Below, piece by piece: positions 44,558 through 56,489 of a stretch of DNA of 64,000 nucleotides. The DNA is from Imbricaverruca yamaguchii (Eukaryota; Arthropoda; Thecostraca; Neoverrucidae). The position numbers and the translations under genes were made by a program. The notes under the pieces are model-generated. The model ran no database searches, was not told the origin of the DNA, and saw only the letters and a list, made by a program, of their open reading frames with translations. The first letter of the stretch is position 1, and each line of letters starts with the position of its first letter. The stretch spans positions 1,249,367 to 1,313,366 of the forward strand of contig JAOTOL010001497.1 in the NCBI GenBank assembly GCA_034440575.1, in the 5' to 3' direction.

Positions 44558-45147
44558 GCATTTCGGCAGTGCAGAACTAATAATATCGTCACTCATGGAG
44601 TACTTTCGTTTTCACTTTAATTAATTGGTGAAACAATTGTGTTTCATGAAACCAACAATCAGCCAAGTGCAAAACTATCTCTTTCCTCAAAAGCCACACG
44701 ACTAAATTTAGCTACAATTAAATATGAGCGATACATCTTAAAAAAGACGACCGGAAAGATTGCGCTGAAATAGTCCGATAAGCGACTGCAGTCGTTAGCT
44801 CTGTTTTGGCATGTTCCTTATTGATGTTTGGTGGTGGTGATTGGGTTTGGGGCGCATTTCGGCAGTGCGAACTAATAATATCGTCACTCTGGGTCTTTTT
44901 TTCCTTTAATTAATTTGTGAACATTGTGTTTCATGAAACCAACAATCAGCCAAGTGTAAATATCTCTTTCCTCAAAAGCCACACGACTAAATTTAGCTAC
45001 AATTAAATATGAGCGATACATCTTAAAAAAGACGACCGGAAAGATTGCGCTGAAATAGTCCGATAAGCGACTGCACAGATCTCGAGCTTCGAGCTCCCGT
45101 TTTGCAGCAATGTTCCTATATTGATGTTTGGTGGTGGTAGATTGGAG
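44558..45147. repeat. 296-bp direct tandem duplication
   Basis: GCATTTCGGCAGTGC starts at 44558 and again at 44854. The two copies differ mainly by small indels in short runs. Each ends in a TTTGGTGGTGGT..GGGCGCAT stretch related to the SINE tails. Confidence 0.9.
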
Positions 45148-48000
45148 TTTAGGGGCCCATCGACATCCAGGGTCATTTTGTGCCCACTGAAGTTAAGCAT
45201 CAATAGATGCTTAACTTCACTGCATTGGGAAACAAATTAGTGTAAACGTGACCAGTCTATTAAAACCAAGCCATGCTGCACCATGACAATAATTTTACTT
45301 CACACGTTGACACACGATTTATAGTTAACATTTTAACACAATCGGCCAAAATATACGAAAAAGGGAGCATGGACAACAATGAAAAAGGAAATTTGTCCTC
45401 ACTCTAACATAATCATCCAAAAACCCTCCTATGAATCAGGTTACGGTCATATATTAACTTTGATTCTGCGCCTTCTAGCCAGTGTTGTCTATTAATCAAC
45501 ATCAAGTTGGATTCGGCACACTATGTTACTGCATCTATCCTTATATTAAGGATGCCCCAAATGACTATGGTTGTCTGTTGTGAGCCTGGCCAATGCTGAC
45601 TACCTAGCCAACAGTGATGGTGTTCCGATGTCTAAGGATGCCACTGCCCGCCCGTGACGACTTGTTCGACCAAGGACAATTTCACTGGTAACCCGGGAAT
45701 GCTCAGTTGGGCGACACGTGACGCGCGAGAGGCACGGCTGGGCCGGGTGCTGGCTGGCATTGGTTGGCAGGCGTCACCACTGACCGGAACAGAGCGCGTG
45801 CGTCAGCCGCCTCTGGACACGGGAGTGGGCCGGTCGGCGGGCGGGCGGACGTTCGCCGGGGGCGGTGTACAGTCCAGCGCCATCCACCACACACACACAC
45901 AGGCGCATGTACACACACGCACACACCACGCGCACGCACAGGGGGCAACAGCAGTGTTGATGGTATTCTCGTACGGCGCGGCACCGACTCACCTGTTGGC
46001 GGCCGTCCGACCGCCCGACGGCCGCTGGTCGGCCCTCTCCGGTCAACGGGCGTGAAAGTCCACCGGCGCGCCGCGCGGCTCGAACCCGCGACCGACCGGT
46101 GTCGGCGCCGGCGCCGCGCGACGCGCAGCCAGTTGTGTGTGGTTCAAGTGCGTGTCGCACAAACCGCGCGCGCGCGCGCCGTATGGCTTCCGGACGCGGC
46201 GGCCAAAACAGCCCCGACAGGCCGGGCTGCGAGACCGCGGCTGCCGAGACCCGAACTACGCGAACCCTGGAGCGACCTAGCCAGCCACTCGACGCAGCGC
46301 GCGCCGCGTCGGCGTAATTGCAGGTTCGGGTGTGTTTAATTTGGTGGTCACCGTCAGCTCAGGCGGGCAGGGCCGGTCAGTGGTGAGCACCAGCGGCGCG
46401 ACAGCATCTCCACCGACACCAGCGCCAACACACCACCGCGCGGCAGCAGCGACACGCCTCAGCTACCGTTACGTTACGCTACGCCACCCACAGAGCGGTC
46501 AGCGTTACGTTGCCAGTCGACACACGGCGAGCAACACGATCAGTACGAGAATACCAACAACAGTTCGCGACTGCCGGAGGAGAGTGCCACCAGGTGTTGC
46601 CCGTCGCCCGGCCCGAGCCCAGCCGTGTGCCCCGCCCGGCAGCCACCGGCCCCGCAACGCCAGCCGAAGCTGAGCCGGCGGGGCCGCGCCTCGAGGGAGG
46701 TACGGAAATTACGGCATTTCCGCATCAACCGAAAGAAATAAAAAACTATTTCAGCAGACTGATCGTTAAGACCACAAGGTTGCGTGACAGGGATTGTAGT
46801 CCCGAAACCGTACATCAAATGTCGCCAACTCGGTGGCAATTTTAGCCCCCAGTCGGTTTGGCGTATGACGCACCGTGAGAAAAAGTATAACGGTACGCCG
46901 TGAAATTGAAGGCTCCCTTGAATACGATCACAAATCGCTGCGCACGCCAACAACGAGGCGAAGCAAGGAAGTATTCGGGCAGCATAGCAGACGCGAGTTT
47001 ATGCATCACCTGATACGAAATTATTTAAATTTGCATTGCCTGTAATTTGTATTGCCTTTTGGAGACCAGACCGGCGAGATGATCTGAAGACGAACTGATC
47101 TAACTTCTTCAGTGAGAAGTACAGTTCGTAAAAGAGGGCGGGCACCTATTTGTAAACTAGTGGTGGTGGGTACGTAGACCTCTCGCACATCCCAAACAAT
47201 GGTCCGATGTACATGACAATGTGTAACCTGACAATGTGACCTAGCGCATAAGTCGACAACTGCTTCGATTTTGAATCCTGAAGATCGCTGAATCTAGAAT
47301 ACAGTAGTCCGTATACACTCCACATGCCACACAGACCTACGTTTTAAGCCAATATTGACGAGCGTAAAAACAGTAATAACGCCAAATTCCATTTATTTTT
47401 GCCTTTCAAACGTAACAGGGTTTTCCACCAGAATGAGATCGCTCGACAGTCGTGCAGTCCAAAACGTCGGTGACCGGTAGCGTTTTGGCCTTCGATTGGG
47501 AGCCGATCATCGGCTCAGCAAATTGCAGCACCAAAGACTTATCGGTTTTCAGTACCAAGAAAGAGCATACTGAGGGAGCACGTCAAGTAAGCATATCCAC
47601 TCGTGTAGCTAATGATTTGGCATGAACAATTTATTGTGAATTATATCCAAATTTCAGCCATAATTTCAGACTCCAAAAATTATTGACTACAAATCCGAAA
47701 AACCAGAGGCCTATGAGAGCAATGCACCATGCATTGGCTCAGGACACATTGACGGTCCATCGTTGTTACAGTGCACACTTGTCCTACGGCCAAATGTATG
47801 CCGCTGTCAGCTTTTTGCCGTTCAGTGAGCGAACTGTGCAGCCCGATTGCTCAGGGAGTGGCGAGAGGTCTACGCTGTTGGGGGCGGCCGGGCAACACCT
47901 GGTGTTCCGAGTGTGTGACGGGACTGACCTTGGGAAGCTCCGTCCTCGGAGGTGCCGGCCGCCATCATGTCCGCCCCGCCTGCGGCAACAACACCACACG
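45148..48000. other. No gene recognised; includes an (AC)n tract
   Basis: A CA/CG dinucleotide-rich tract is at 45888-45940. GC-rich DNA spans 45650-46690 without fingers. The rest is AT-richer. Confidence 0.5.
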
Positions 48001-48001
48001 G

Positions 48002-48490
48002 CTGTCAGGACGGCCACCACGCCACGGCTGGACACACGTGGGCAGGCAGCCCTCCAGCCAGCACTGTCAGGGCGGCCACCACGCCACGGATGGACACGTG
48101 GGCAGGCGGCCCCCCAGCCAGCACTGTCAGGACGGCCACCACGCCACGGCAGGACACGTGGGCATGCGGCCCCCCAGCCAGCACTGTCAGGGCGGCCACC
48201 ACGCCACGGCTGGACACACGTGGGCAGGCAGCCCTCCAGCCAGCCCTGTCAGGGCGGCCACCACGCCACGGCTGGACACACGGGGGGGGGCCCCCCCCCC
48301 CCCCCCCTCTGCGGGGGCCACCACGCCACGGCAGGACACGTGGGCAGGCGGCCCCCCAGCCAGCACTGTCAGGGCGGCCACCACGCCACGGCAGGACACG
48401 TGGGCAGGCGGCCCCCCAGCCAGCCCTGTCAGGGCGGCCACCACGCCACGGCAGGACACACGTGGGCAGGCGGCCCTCCAGCCAGCCGCC
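48002..48490. repeat. 60-62 bp minisatellite with G/C homopolymer block
   Basis: CGGCCACCACGCCACGG recurs every 60-62 bp (48011, 48073, 48133, 48193, 48255 and on). One unit is disrupted at about 48282-48307 by roughly ten G then sixteen C. Confidence 0.94.
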
Positions 48491-48803
48491 CAGCGCTCCG
48501 ACGGCCACACACAGTCGAGGCGTGCTGCACAGCCGAGGCGACACAGGCAGTATGCGCACAACTATTCGAACAGCACATCGATGTTACTTGACTGATGATA
48601 GTGATAGGCGGTAAAGGCATCATCTTGTCGTGAACATTTGCCACAGCAGGAAACTATCCACTCCCAGGTTTTCCAATAAATGGAGTTGTTTGATAATAGT
48701 TGACTCAATCCTGTTTAATAGGTATGCCTAAAACTAACCAGAGGTTACGAAAGATCTTTTGGCGTCGAAATCAAATACAATTATTTCCTACACGGAACGA
48801 CAC

Positions 48804-48813
48804 CCCCCCCCCC

Positions 48814-48853
<40 letters not shown>
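48804..48853. repeat. Poly-C/poly-A homopolymer tract
   Basis: About 13 C followed by about 37 A. It mirrors the T/G tract at 53511-53549 on the other side of the hub exons. Confidence 0.9.
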
Positions 48854-48856
<3 letters not shown>

Positions 48857-49229
48857 ACAAATCCAGGGTCCCAAATCATAAATTCGACCCTTATAGTGTT
48901 CGACACCATGCTTCCGTTAATACAGCCTGTTAAAACAGTACATACTATGGCAGTGTCCTAAAATTATTTCACCATTAACTGTGAGGATGAAGAAAGAAGT
49001 TGCATGGGATAGTGAAAGATTGGAAGAAAATAAATGATCGTCACTTAAGGATTAAAAAATTGGAATGCCTTTCACTTCAGTCACATGCATTTTACATTAT
49101 TTAGCAGTTGTGTGTATAATGACTGCCCACACATGTGTCAAAATGGTAAAAACCTAAGGCAAGGATGAAATAGCACAATTCCATTAACTGTGAATTTCCA
49201 GGCCACATGGTCAATTATATTACACTGTA
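48854..49229. other. AT-rich intron; nothing recognised
   Basis: Composition falls sharply in GC compared with the finger-exon region. No features are seen. Confidence 0.5.
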
Positions 49230-49348
49230 CTATGGTATGCCAGTTACAACCGCTCTGTTGTAACGGCGTACACACTTGACGGCCGTCCTGGATAACGCGA
49301 AACAAAGCATCTCAGTCGAACAGACAGCTCGACGACAGAGGCACGCAC

Positions 49349-49904
49349 CTTGTTCCGACACCCTGCTGAGAAGGCCGGCCATATCGTTAGAGCTGGCCGA
49401 GTGGTCCGAGCCGTCAAACTGCGACGCCTCGAACGTCGACACCTGACCGAGCGTCGCCTCGAGACTCTCGTCATCGTCGTCGGCAATGTCTATTTTCTCC
49501 ACTTTGATAAAGTCCTGTCGCGCGGCGGGCTGCAGCTCGTGCTGCGGCGTGGCCAGGTCACGCTGCGGCGTCAGCAGGGCGGTGGGCTCGGCTGGCGGGA
49601 CGGCCGGCGGAGGCGGAGGTGGCAGCGGCACGGCCGGCGCCGCCGCCGCGCCGTCAGCCGGCGCGTCCAGCGCTGGCGGCACCATCGGCTGCGGCTGCGA
49701 CGGCGGCGTCGCCGCCACCGGCTGCACGGCCGTCGGCGAGCCGGGCCGACTGCCGCCCGAGCCAGACACGCGGCGGCGTTTGTGGCGCGGAGACGACGGA
49801 GCGTCCGGCGGCTCGCGCATGCGCTGTCGACTGGCCGGCGAGCTGGGAGGCGGCGGCGCCAGTCGGGATCGCTCTGGAGGCCTCTCCTTGGACGCGGGTA
49901 CCGG
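49349..49904 (-). CDS. Hub exon 3: linker between BTB domain and alternative fingers
   Basis: It is 556 bp, entered in phase 0 at cgctctcag|CCG (49905); an alternative in-frame acceptor is ggcag|TTC at 49920. It ends in phase 1 at CAA G|GTGCGT. About 185 residues: an NLS-like RHKRRR cluster near residue 40, long Pro/Ala/Ser stretches including PPPPPP, then FIKVEKIDI (a psi-K-x-E SUMO-type site) and an acidic DDDDES patch, ending SRVSEQ. It links dimerisation and DNA-binding parts in every isoform. If the donor were not used, reading would continue to a stop at 49230 and give a protein without fingers. Confidence 0.9.
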
Positions 49905-51238
49905 CTGAGAGCGGGCGAACTGCCGAGCACCGGACACGTCCAGTTACCATACAACCATAGGAGTGCTATTTAGACACCGGCACCAACTCAGAGCAGAGAA
50001 ACTGACAAGCATTGGACACATCCAATTGCCATACAATCAGCATTCAGGAATACCAAAAAAATAAAGTACAAGCCACCAACTGATAGAAACCTTTGCATAT
50101 AAAAGTGCCTCACCTTGCTGAATTTTCCAAGTCCGTGAAATGTTATAATACTGAACCGCAAGAACTAACAATTATTGCCAATTTGTCTTGGCATGTCCTT
50201 AAAAAGGTTGCAATACAAATTGCAATTCGTGCTGCTTCAACATCCTTGAAAGATGCCATCCATGCACATAGACATGTATATATGTATATGTATGCATGTA
50301 TATGTATATATGTATGTATGCATGTATATGTATATATGTATATATACATGTGTGTGTGTGTGTGTTTGCATGCATAAACACTAACTTCACAACATTGCAG
50401 TCAAGGCCACTGTTATTGACATGAGCTCACATATGTCTGTTAAAGCTGTAGTTGCAAAGTTGTCAATTAAGATGCTGCATTATCCTGGACTACCTAAAGT
50501 ATTAAAATCCCTATGAAATTGCACCCTTATTTTTGCACCAGAAAGAAGAATTATGATGGAAAGTAATCAGTTCTGGCAAGGCACAATTTATTCATAAAAG
50601 TGGCATAGTATGTGGCTAATATTACTTGGCTTCCACTCCAGGAATATCATACCACTAAAAATTACATAAACATAAAAATCAGATATTTGGTGGAAAACTG
50701 CACACAATCTGAACCATGCATGTATATCAAGTTAAAAAATTGCTTTTCAATTACATCATTCATTCGTCCAGGTCAATTGCATCCAGAAATCCACCCCATA
50801 AAAGATAGAGCTAACATCACCTTCCCTGAAACCAGCTTGTGTACACCTATAGAGCAATAGGTGCAAGTTACATGCAATAAAGCAAACAATAAGTTACTTC
50901 AAACAATGATGAAGTCAGCACACTGAACACCAGTGACACATACAGGAAGTACTGGTGCCATTATCTCCAGAATTTCATCAGAAAATTACACAGATGGTAG
51001 GTAAGGAAAACTGAGTGACTTTATCTCCAATACTCTAAGTCATATATCTTGTTTGCAGCATGCATAATTCAAACAACCAGTCAGATAATACTTGCTCTGA
51101 GGTACAGTGAATTATCTTGATACACAAAAATAGCTTTCAAAATTCAATATTTCTAAAATTATGTTCAGCAAATTCAACAATTTAATGGGTAGCCCAACCC
51201 TGGCAACAATGCATGCTGCACAGCAGATATGCATTTAC
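49905..51238. other. AT-rich intron with TGTATA microsatellite
   Basis: ATGTAT/GTATAT repeats lie at 50270-50350 and a TG run at 50350-50365. No exon is seen. Confidence 0.6.
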
Positions 51239-51421
51239 CTGGTCATCATCCTCATCTCCAGACAGACCCTTCACTTGAAGCATCTCGGCTGTCTTGAGGA
51301 AGCTGCCCAGTTGGCTTTGCAGCACATTCACCTCTCCCTTGTAGACAAACTCTATGACTGCTGCCATGTCCAAAAAGGAGGTGTCCTTCATAAAGAACAA
51401 TGGATGTTGACATGGGTTGTC
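51239..51421 (-). CDS. Hub exon 2: C-terminal half of the BTB/POZ domain
   Basis: The acceptor is tgctctttccag|GAC at 51422 and the donor GACCAG|GTAAAT at 51238, both phase 0; 61 codons. It begins DNPCQHPLFF, continues with the F-x-D segment and VIEFVYKGEVNV, then SFLKTAEMLQVKGLSG, the classic end of an insect BTB domain, followed by an acidic DEDDD. Splicing to the first half after LLK is as in known arthropod BTB-ZF genes. It mediates homo- and heterodimerisation and is present in all predicted isoforms. The sequence is as close to broad as to lola. Confidence 0.95.
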
Positions 51422-52069
51422 CTGGAAAGAGCAGATCCATCAAATCATCAGCTTAGCTGATTACCTATTCAAATTCAGTGGAAATGACCACATAGTACCC
51501 AAGGCCCAACTCATAGTGCAATCATAATACAATTAATATTAAGGCTTTCTGCTGTTCCAACCCAGGTCTTGGATCACCTTACATCACTTATATTTTAATA
51601 GCTGTTTAAGTGAACACATTTTCCAGTACCTATATATATATATACACACACACATAAATAAATATATATATATATATATGCATTGTTCAGAATCCCAGGA
51701 GATATTGTGCTTTAATTTGAATTAAAGTATTTTTTACATATATAAACCATATTTACACCAATGTACCAACAAGAAAAAACCAACCATACAAAATGCAGCA
51801 ATATATGGCACTAGATTGCATGCCAGTAGAAGAGGTAAAGAGCATGGGTGAGGAAGCACCTTTTAACATATCACACCATATGCAGTGCTTTTAGTGCATC
51901 ACATGACAACAAATAGGAAAGCAACTTCTGGTGAATGCATGTGGGCCAACAGTTCATGAAGCCATTGTGTAGCTTGATTATTTACATGACAATAAATGTG
52001 GTAAAATTTAAAGCAAAAATTGACCCATTTCAATATACAGCATCACATACAGCTTAACAATGCACCTAC
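51422..52069. other. BTB intron with (TA)n/(CA)n microsatellite
   Basis: TA and CA dinucleotide runs lie at 51630-51680. No other feature is seen. Confidence 0.7.
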
Positions 52070-52261
52070 CTTCAGCAGATCTCTAAAGTAAGGACTGCAT
52101 GCAGACAGCATCATCCTATGAGCCTTTATCTTCTTCCCTTCACAGCACAGGGTTATATCCACCAGCTCTTCATCTTGCCTGAGATTGTCAAACACTGATG
52201 TCACACTGTTCTGGAAGTTGTTCCACTTCAAACAGAACTTCTGGGGTGCAGCCATGTCAGC
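52070..52261 (-). CDS. Hub exon 1: start codon and N-terminal half of the BTB/POZ domain
   Basis: The acceptor is gtcattccttcag|GCTGAC at 52262, six untranslated bases, then ATG at 52253-52255, so the 5' UTR is split. The 62 codons read [15 protein letters not shown], the hallmark start of arthropod BTB transcription factors, then [23 protein letters not shown] and RDLLK. The donor is AAG|GTAGGT at 52069, phase 0. ATG choice: it follows the acceptor directly and matches the family's usual N-terminus. It is expected to be used by all isoforms. No promoter was identified upstream. Confidence 0.95.
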
Positions 52262-52417
52262 CTGAAGGAATGACAGTGTCAATTTCTACTCATTATTGAT
52301 ATTGCCAAATTTCTCACCACAATTTCTGCTGCCCACAAAGTGATTTCAGTTTAAAGTAACAAGACACATGCAACCAGGACCCAGCTGAGCTACTATCACA
52401 ATGGAAATTAAACTTAA

Positions 52418-53507
52418 ATGCAGATGGGATGGGATGCAGTGTTCAAATTTGCTGATGACATCAAGCTGGTAGGAGTGGCTAACAGCAGAGATCAATCTAG
52501 TAATATTCAACTAGATTTGGACGACCTAAAAGAGTGGGCTGATCAATGGCAGATGACTTTCAACTATGATAAGTGTAAGGTTATGCATATAGGGTCTGCA
52601 GGCGAGACATTCAGTTATAAAATGGGAGGGAGGGAACTGGATGTTATTGAAGAGGAAAGGGACTTAGGTGTGTTGGTCTCAAAAGACCTTAAAGCAGAAA
52701 AACAATGTATCTCAGCTAGAAATAGGGCACTCAGAATGCTGGGACTCATTAATAGAAGTGTGAAATATAAGAGCAGGGAAGTCATGAAAAAGCTGTACTC
52801 AGCATATGTGCGGCCCCACTTGGAGTACTCTGTACAAGCATGGAGCCCCTACCTAGAAAAGGATATAGATATGTTAGAAAGAGTCCAGCGCAAAGCCACT
52901 AGACTCGTCAGTGGATTAAGTAACTTAGAATATGGAGAAAGGCTTAATGCATTAGATATGTACTCACTCAAGTATAGGAGATTAAGGGGAGACATGATTG
53001 AAATGTACAAAATTGTTAGAGGGCTAGATCAGGTCAATTTGAATAGATGCTCTGCAGTTTAGAGTATCCCATAGGGGTCATCAATTCAGGTTAGACAAAA
53101 TGAGGTGCAGGACAGTTAAACGACAACAGGTCTTCAGTCAAAGGGTTGTTGACCAATGGAATAGGCTGCCTGCTGATGCAGTGGGGAGTCCCTCATTGAA
53201 TGTCTTTAAAAGTAGGGTGGATAATTTTTGTAAACAGGAAAATGTTGTTTTTGAATTCTAACTTGTGATGCATGTATATAGTTTTTAGTAATTATGATAT
53301 TTTTTTGGTTTACTATATGGGGTACCTTAGCAGTGGATTTGGCAACTTCCTTTGCGATGTCATACTGATGAGATTGGCTGTGGTGGCACAGGTGGAGGGA
53401 TTTGATGGGTTTTGAAATTGATGGGGGGAAACATGTACTTTTAAGGTCTTCTAGACAATGGGTTGTTGACCCAGATGGGCCTTTATGGCTGCCTTATTAA
53501 TCCTTTA

Positions 53508-53510
<3 letters not shown>
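52418..53510 (+). mobile_element. 5'-truncated non-LTR retrotransposon (CR1/L2-like), RT C-terminal part
   Basis: The open frame 52418-53062 starts just before the reverse-transcriptase catalytic box FADD (FADDIK). It continues through the thumb with SAYVRPHLEYSVQAWSP and RVQRKATRLV. A one-base frameshift near 53055 moves the rest to another frame, where VDQWNRLPAD and NVFKSR lead to a TAA near 53262. The 3' UTR ends before a T/G homopolymer. It is inactive and lies about 160 bp upstream of BTB exon 1, on the opposite strand. Confidence 0.88.
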
Positions 53511-53541
<31 letters not shown>

Positions 53542-53549
53542 GGGGGGGG
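53511..53549. repeat. Poly-T/poly-G homopolymer tract
   Basis: About 30 T then nine G at the 3' end of the retrotransposon copy. Length is unreliable in most sequencing data. Confidence 0.85.
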
Positions 53550-56489
53550 TCCGTTGGGCTGAATAAAGCAAAGGAAAGAAAATTGACGGATGGGAAATAA
53601 CAGATTAAAAACATCGTGAAATCGACAGAGGCAAGTCGAAATTACCAGAGTTGATAGTAGGAACGTCTCGACCCAGAACACGGACGGACCACGACCATTC
53701 CAGGAGCAAGCGCCGGCAAACACACACGGCAACTTCGACCGGGAACAAAATGGCGCACTTAGGGTGCACAGGTGGCGCTGCGGTTCCAGTCAAGTCCACT
53801 CGGCTACTAAATTATAATTCTCAACTGTATGGTATAGGTACGAAAGGAATCCCGATAAAGAACACTGAATATCCTTGGAGTAGAACTAGGAAGAGCATTG
53901 GCATTGAAAAGACACCTCTACAACTCATGATGGTGTCTCAACACCGACAAGAGGTTTTGCCATGCCATGATGAAATGCAATGACCATGATTCTGATGATA
54001 TGGGCCAGCCTATTCAGCGGCGGATACAGCCAGCTAGCTAGGCTGGGAGGACATAAAGACATAAAGACATAAAATATTGGGGGACCTTCATAAGTACCAA
54101 GTGTCACAAGTACCAAGAGTCATAAGTTCCAAAATATGCCAGATTTGGTTTCATAAGTTCCAAAAGTTGCCAGATAACTTCAAAAATACTCCAGACAGGG
54201 TGAATTCACAAGTACCCAAAGTCATAAGTACCCGGTTTCATAAGTTCCAAAAATAGTTCTGAATTCGACCGCTAGATGACACCGTAAACGCTCAGCGGCA
54301 CAAGACTTACATGCGTGCCGGCAGACGGCAGCACATAAACAATAACAAACGGCTTCAAAATTGTTGCCATTTGTTGTGAGCTAAGAAATCACCACAATTC
54401 CTGACGACTTTTTGCAAAAGGAAAAGCCGTTGGTAATTGGACACGTGGAAGCGCTCCTGCAGTTGCATCATGATCAAGTTCTTGCAGGGATGGTGCTCAG
54501 CCCTTTCATGAGGTTCTGCCACAGACAAGTGAGTACGGTGAGGATGTATTTCTGCTGGTATTTCACAAGGCCAAAAAGATATAGATGCCCACCCACCTGC
54601 TTACATTGGTTAGGGAAAAGGTAGATATCTGAACATGTTCTGTTTAATGGACACCTTATTTGAGGCAAATACCTTTGAATATCTCCCACATGATGTTCAG
54701 CGCATAAATAAGAAAAATAAGGTGATATTCATAAATGAACAATGAACCTGTTTACAATCCAAATATTAAGGCCTGATCACACAGCTCTACCTATTCTTTG
54801 TTGGGCCTGTTTACAATCCAAATATTAAGGCCTGATCACACAGCTCTACCTATTCTTTGTGTATGCGCTAGCAATAATAATAATAATAATGACCTGTATT
54901 TTGCACCTTTCTCAGTACATATCTGGGCTACCATACAGCACACAATGCCTTCATGCATATAGACCAGCAACACAACCAAACTGAGACAGCAACCACTGTG
55001 CCACATCTGCTCACTTCAACCCTGGGTCATGCACATAAGCCTGATCAGCTCTTTCCAGTACAATTTATTCCAGCTGTGACCTAAATGTGTGTTTGATGTC
55101 AGCTTTACTGGCCACCAATAAATCCATAGATGCAAGTTCATATTCATACCTAATTTGGGCATGATTTTGTGCAATAATACCCAACCAAGCTATCTCACTC
55201 TTACATTGTGCTTTTATAATGGCATTGCTGCTGCCCATGAGGCTATGCACAAATAAAAGATGTCTACTTGCCACCAGCATGTGGCATGGCAGCATTCCAA
55301 AATCCAAACTCAACCAGATTGGGAATTTCCCAGTTAGGTTTCCCAAGTAGGTTTCCCAATGGGAAACCTACTTTTCAGGTTTGGAGTCAGCGTGCAAACA
55401 GATTTCCTCAGTACATTTTCAACTATGTTTTCATGGACATAATATTTTTTGATGCATGGAATCTATTTACCAGTAACTGAAGGAAAATAATATGTACCTA
55501 GTCAGTAGACTTACCTATGTAATAAGTAATGTACATTGTCATTTTTGGTCACATCAGCATGCAGAAACAAAGAAGTGGATGATGGATGGCACCACAAGAC
55601 AGGGAGTTGTGATGATCAGCTCAGCTTCACCTCTTATAACTCTACAGGAACAATGTGCTTTCCTTTCACTGTTGGTCCAGTGCAAGGCTAACTAAATGAA
55701 AAACAAACAAATAATTCACACTCCACCCTCAGCTCAGAGCACACACCTACCTACATATGCAGCCTATTTGATACAGACCCAATACCACTACTGCACCAGT
55801 ACAGCACATGCCAGTTGGATGTGATAGCTGAATGCAAAGCAAAGGATCAGTCAACAATTTTTGCCACTACAAGGTGGTTCGGATGCAGGTTTCTGGAGAC
55901 ACATCACCAAATTTGTAGTCTGGAGGGCACTGTTCAGTGAGCATGTGCAAGGTTTGACATGTTGTTGGCATTTCTGTTGATTGTGGTTTGATGGTGGTGT
56001 GTGTTTGGATGTTATCTGTGTGCTTGATGGCACAAAAGTGGCTAGTTTATTTGGTAATCGTAAGTAGAATAACATGTTTGGTGGATGTTTTCTTTAATCT
56101 TGTATTCCTTTTTAGTGGCATTTTTCTTCCTTCTGCATGTTTTTGTCATAGTACATGAGGAATCCATTCTATCCAGTATGAACATGGAGTGCAAAAAATG
56201 TGTTAAGGGATGAAATCGCTAAAGAAGAGCCTTAATTCCCACCCTGCTTTCAACACACTTCATGATTGCGAGAGTACCTAGGAACCTTGACTAGCCTTTT
56301 CAAGCAGGAGTGATGGGCTATACAGACTTAGCGGAAACTCGTTTCACATCCACAGTGTTCTACAATTCACACCCATAGAGGGGACAGTATATCTTAAACA
56401 GCCTAACTAGCATGAGCTTGTCTGCACATCCTAGCAGCACAGAGCATGTTTACCTGGTAATACAATGCATGTCTGGTCCTCTGCATATC
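53550..56489. other. No gene recognised
   Basis: Contains a CATAAGTTCCAAAA/CACAAGTACC-type degenerate repeat at 54085-54255, and a 61-bp tandem duplication at about 54745-54865 (two copies of GCCTGATCACACAGCTCTACC). AT-rich; no exon. Confidence 0.6.

Larger units (their letters stand above)
1822..52261 (-). other. BTB-zinc-finger locus, lola-like: 3 hub exons and 13 alternative terminal exons
   Basis: The locus is defined from splice signals and frames. Two BTB exons are joined in phase 0. A linker exon follows in phase 0 and ends in phase 1 at 49349. To its left are 13 exons, each with a phase-1 AG acceptor, two C2H2 fingers and a stop. Known family: insect lola, broad, tramtrack and fruitless share a BTB hub and swap C-terminal DNA-binding exons; lola has by far the largest set. 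Inference: alternative, possibly trans-, splicing makes at least 13 isoforms. The BTB sequence alone is also close to broad, so the lola name rests on architecture. Intron lengths from the hub range from about 11 to 47 kb. Confidence 0.85.

Noticed and set aside
47780..48000. Possible alternative exon with acceptor gttgttgccgcag
   Set aside because: The phase fits, but the frame has no zinc finger and stops after about 36 codons; chance is likely.
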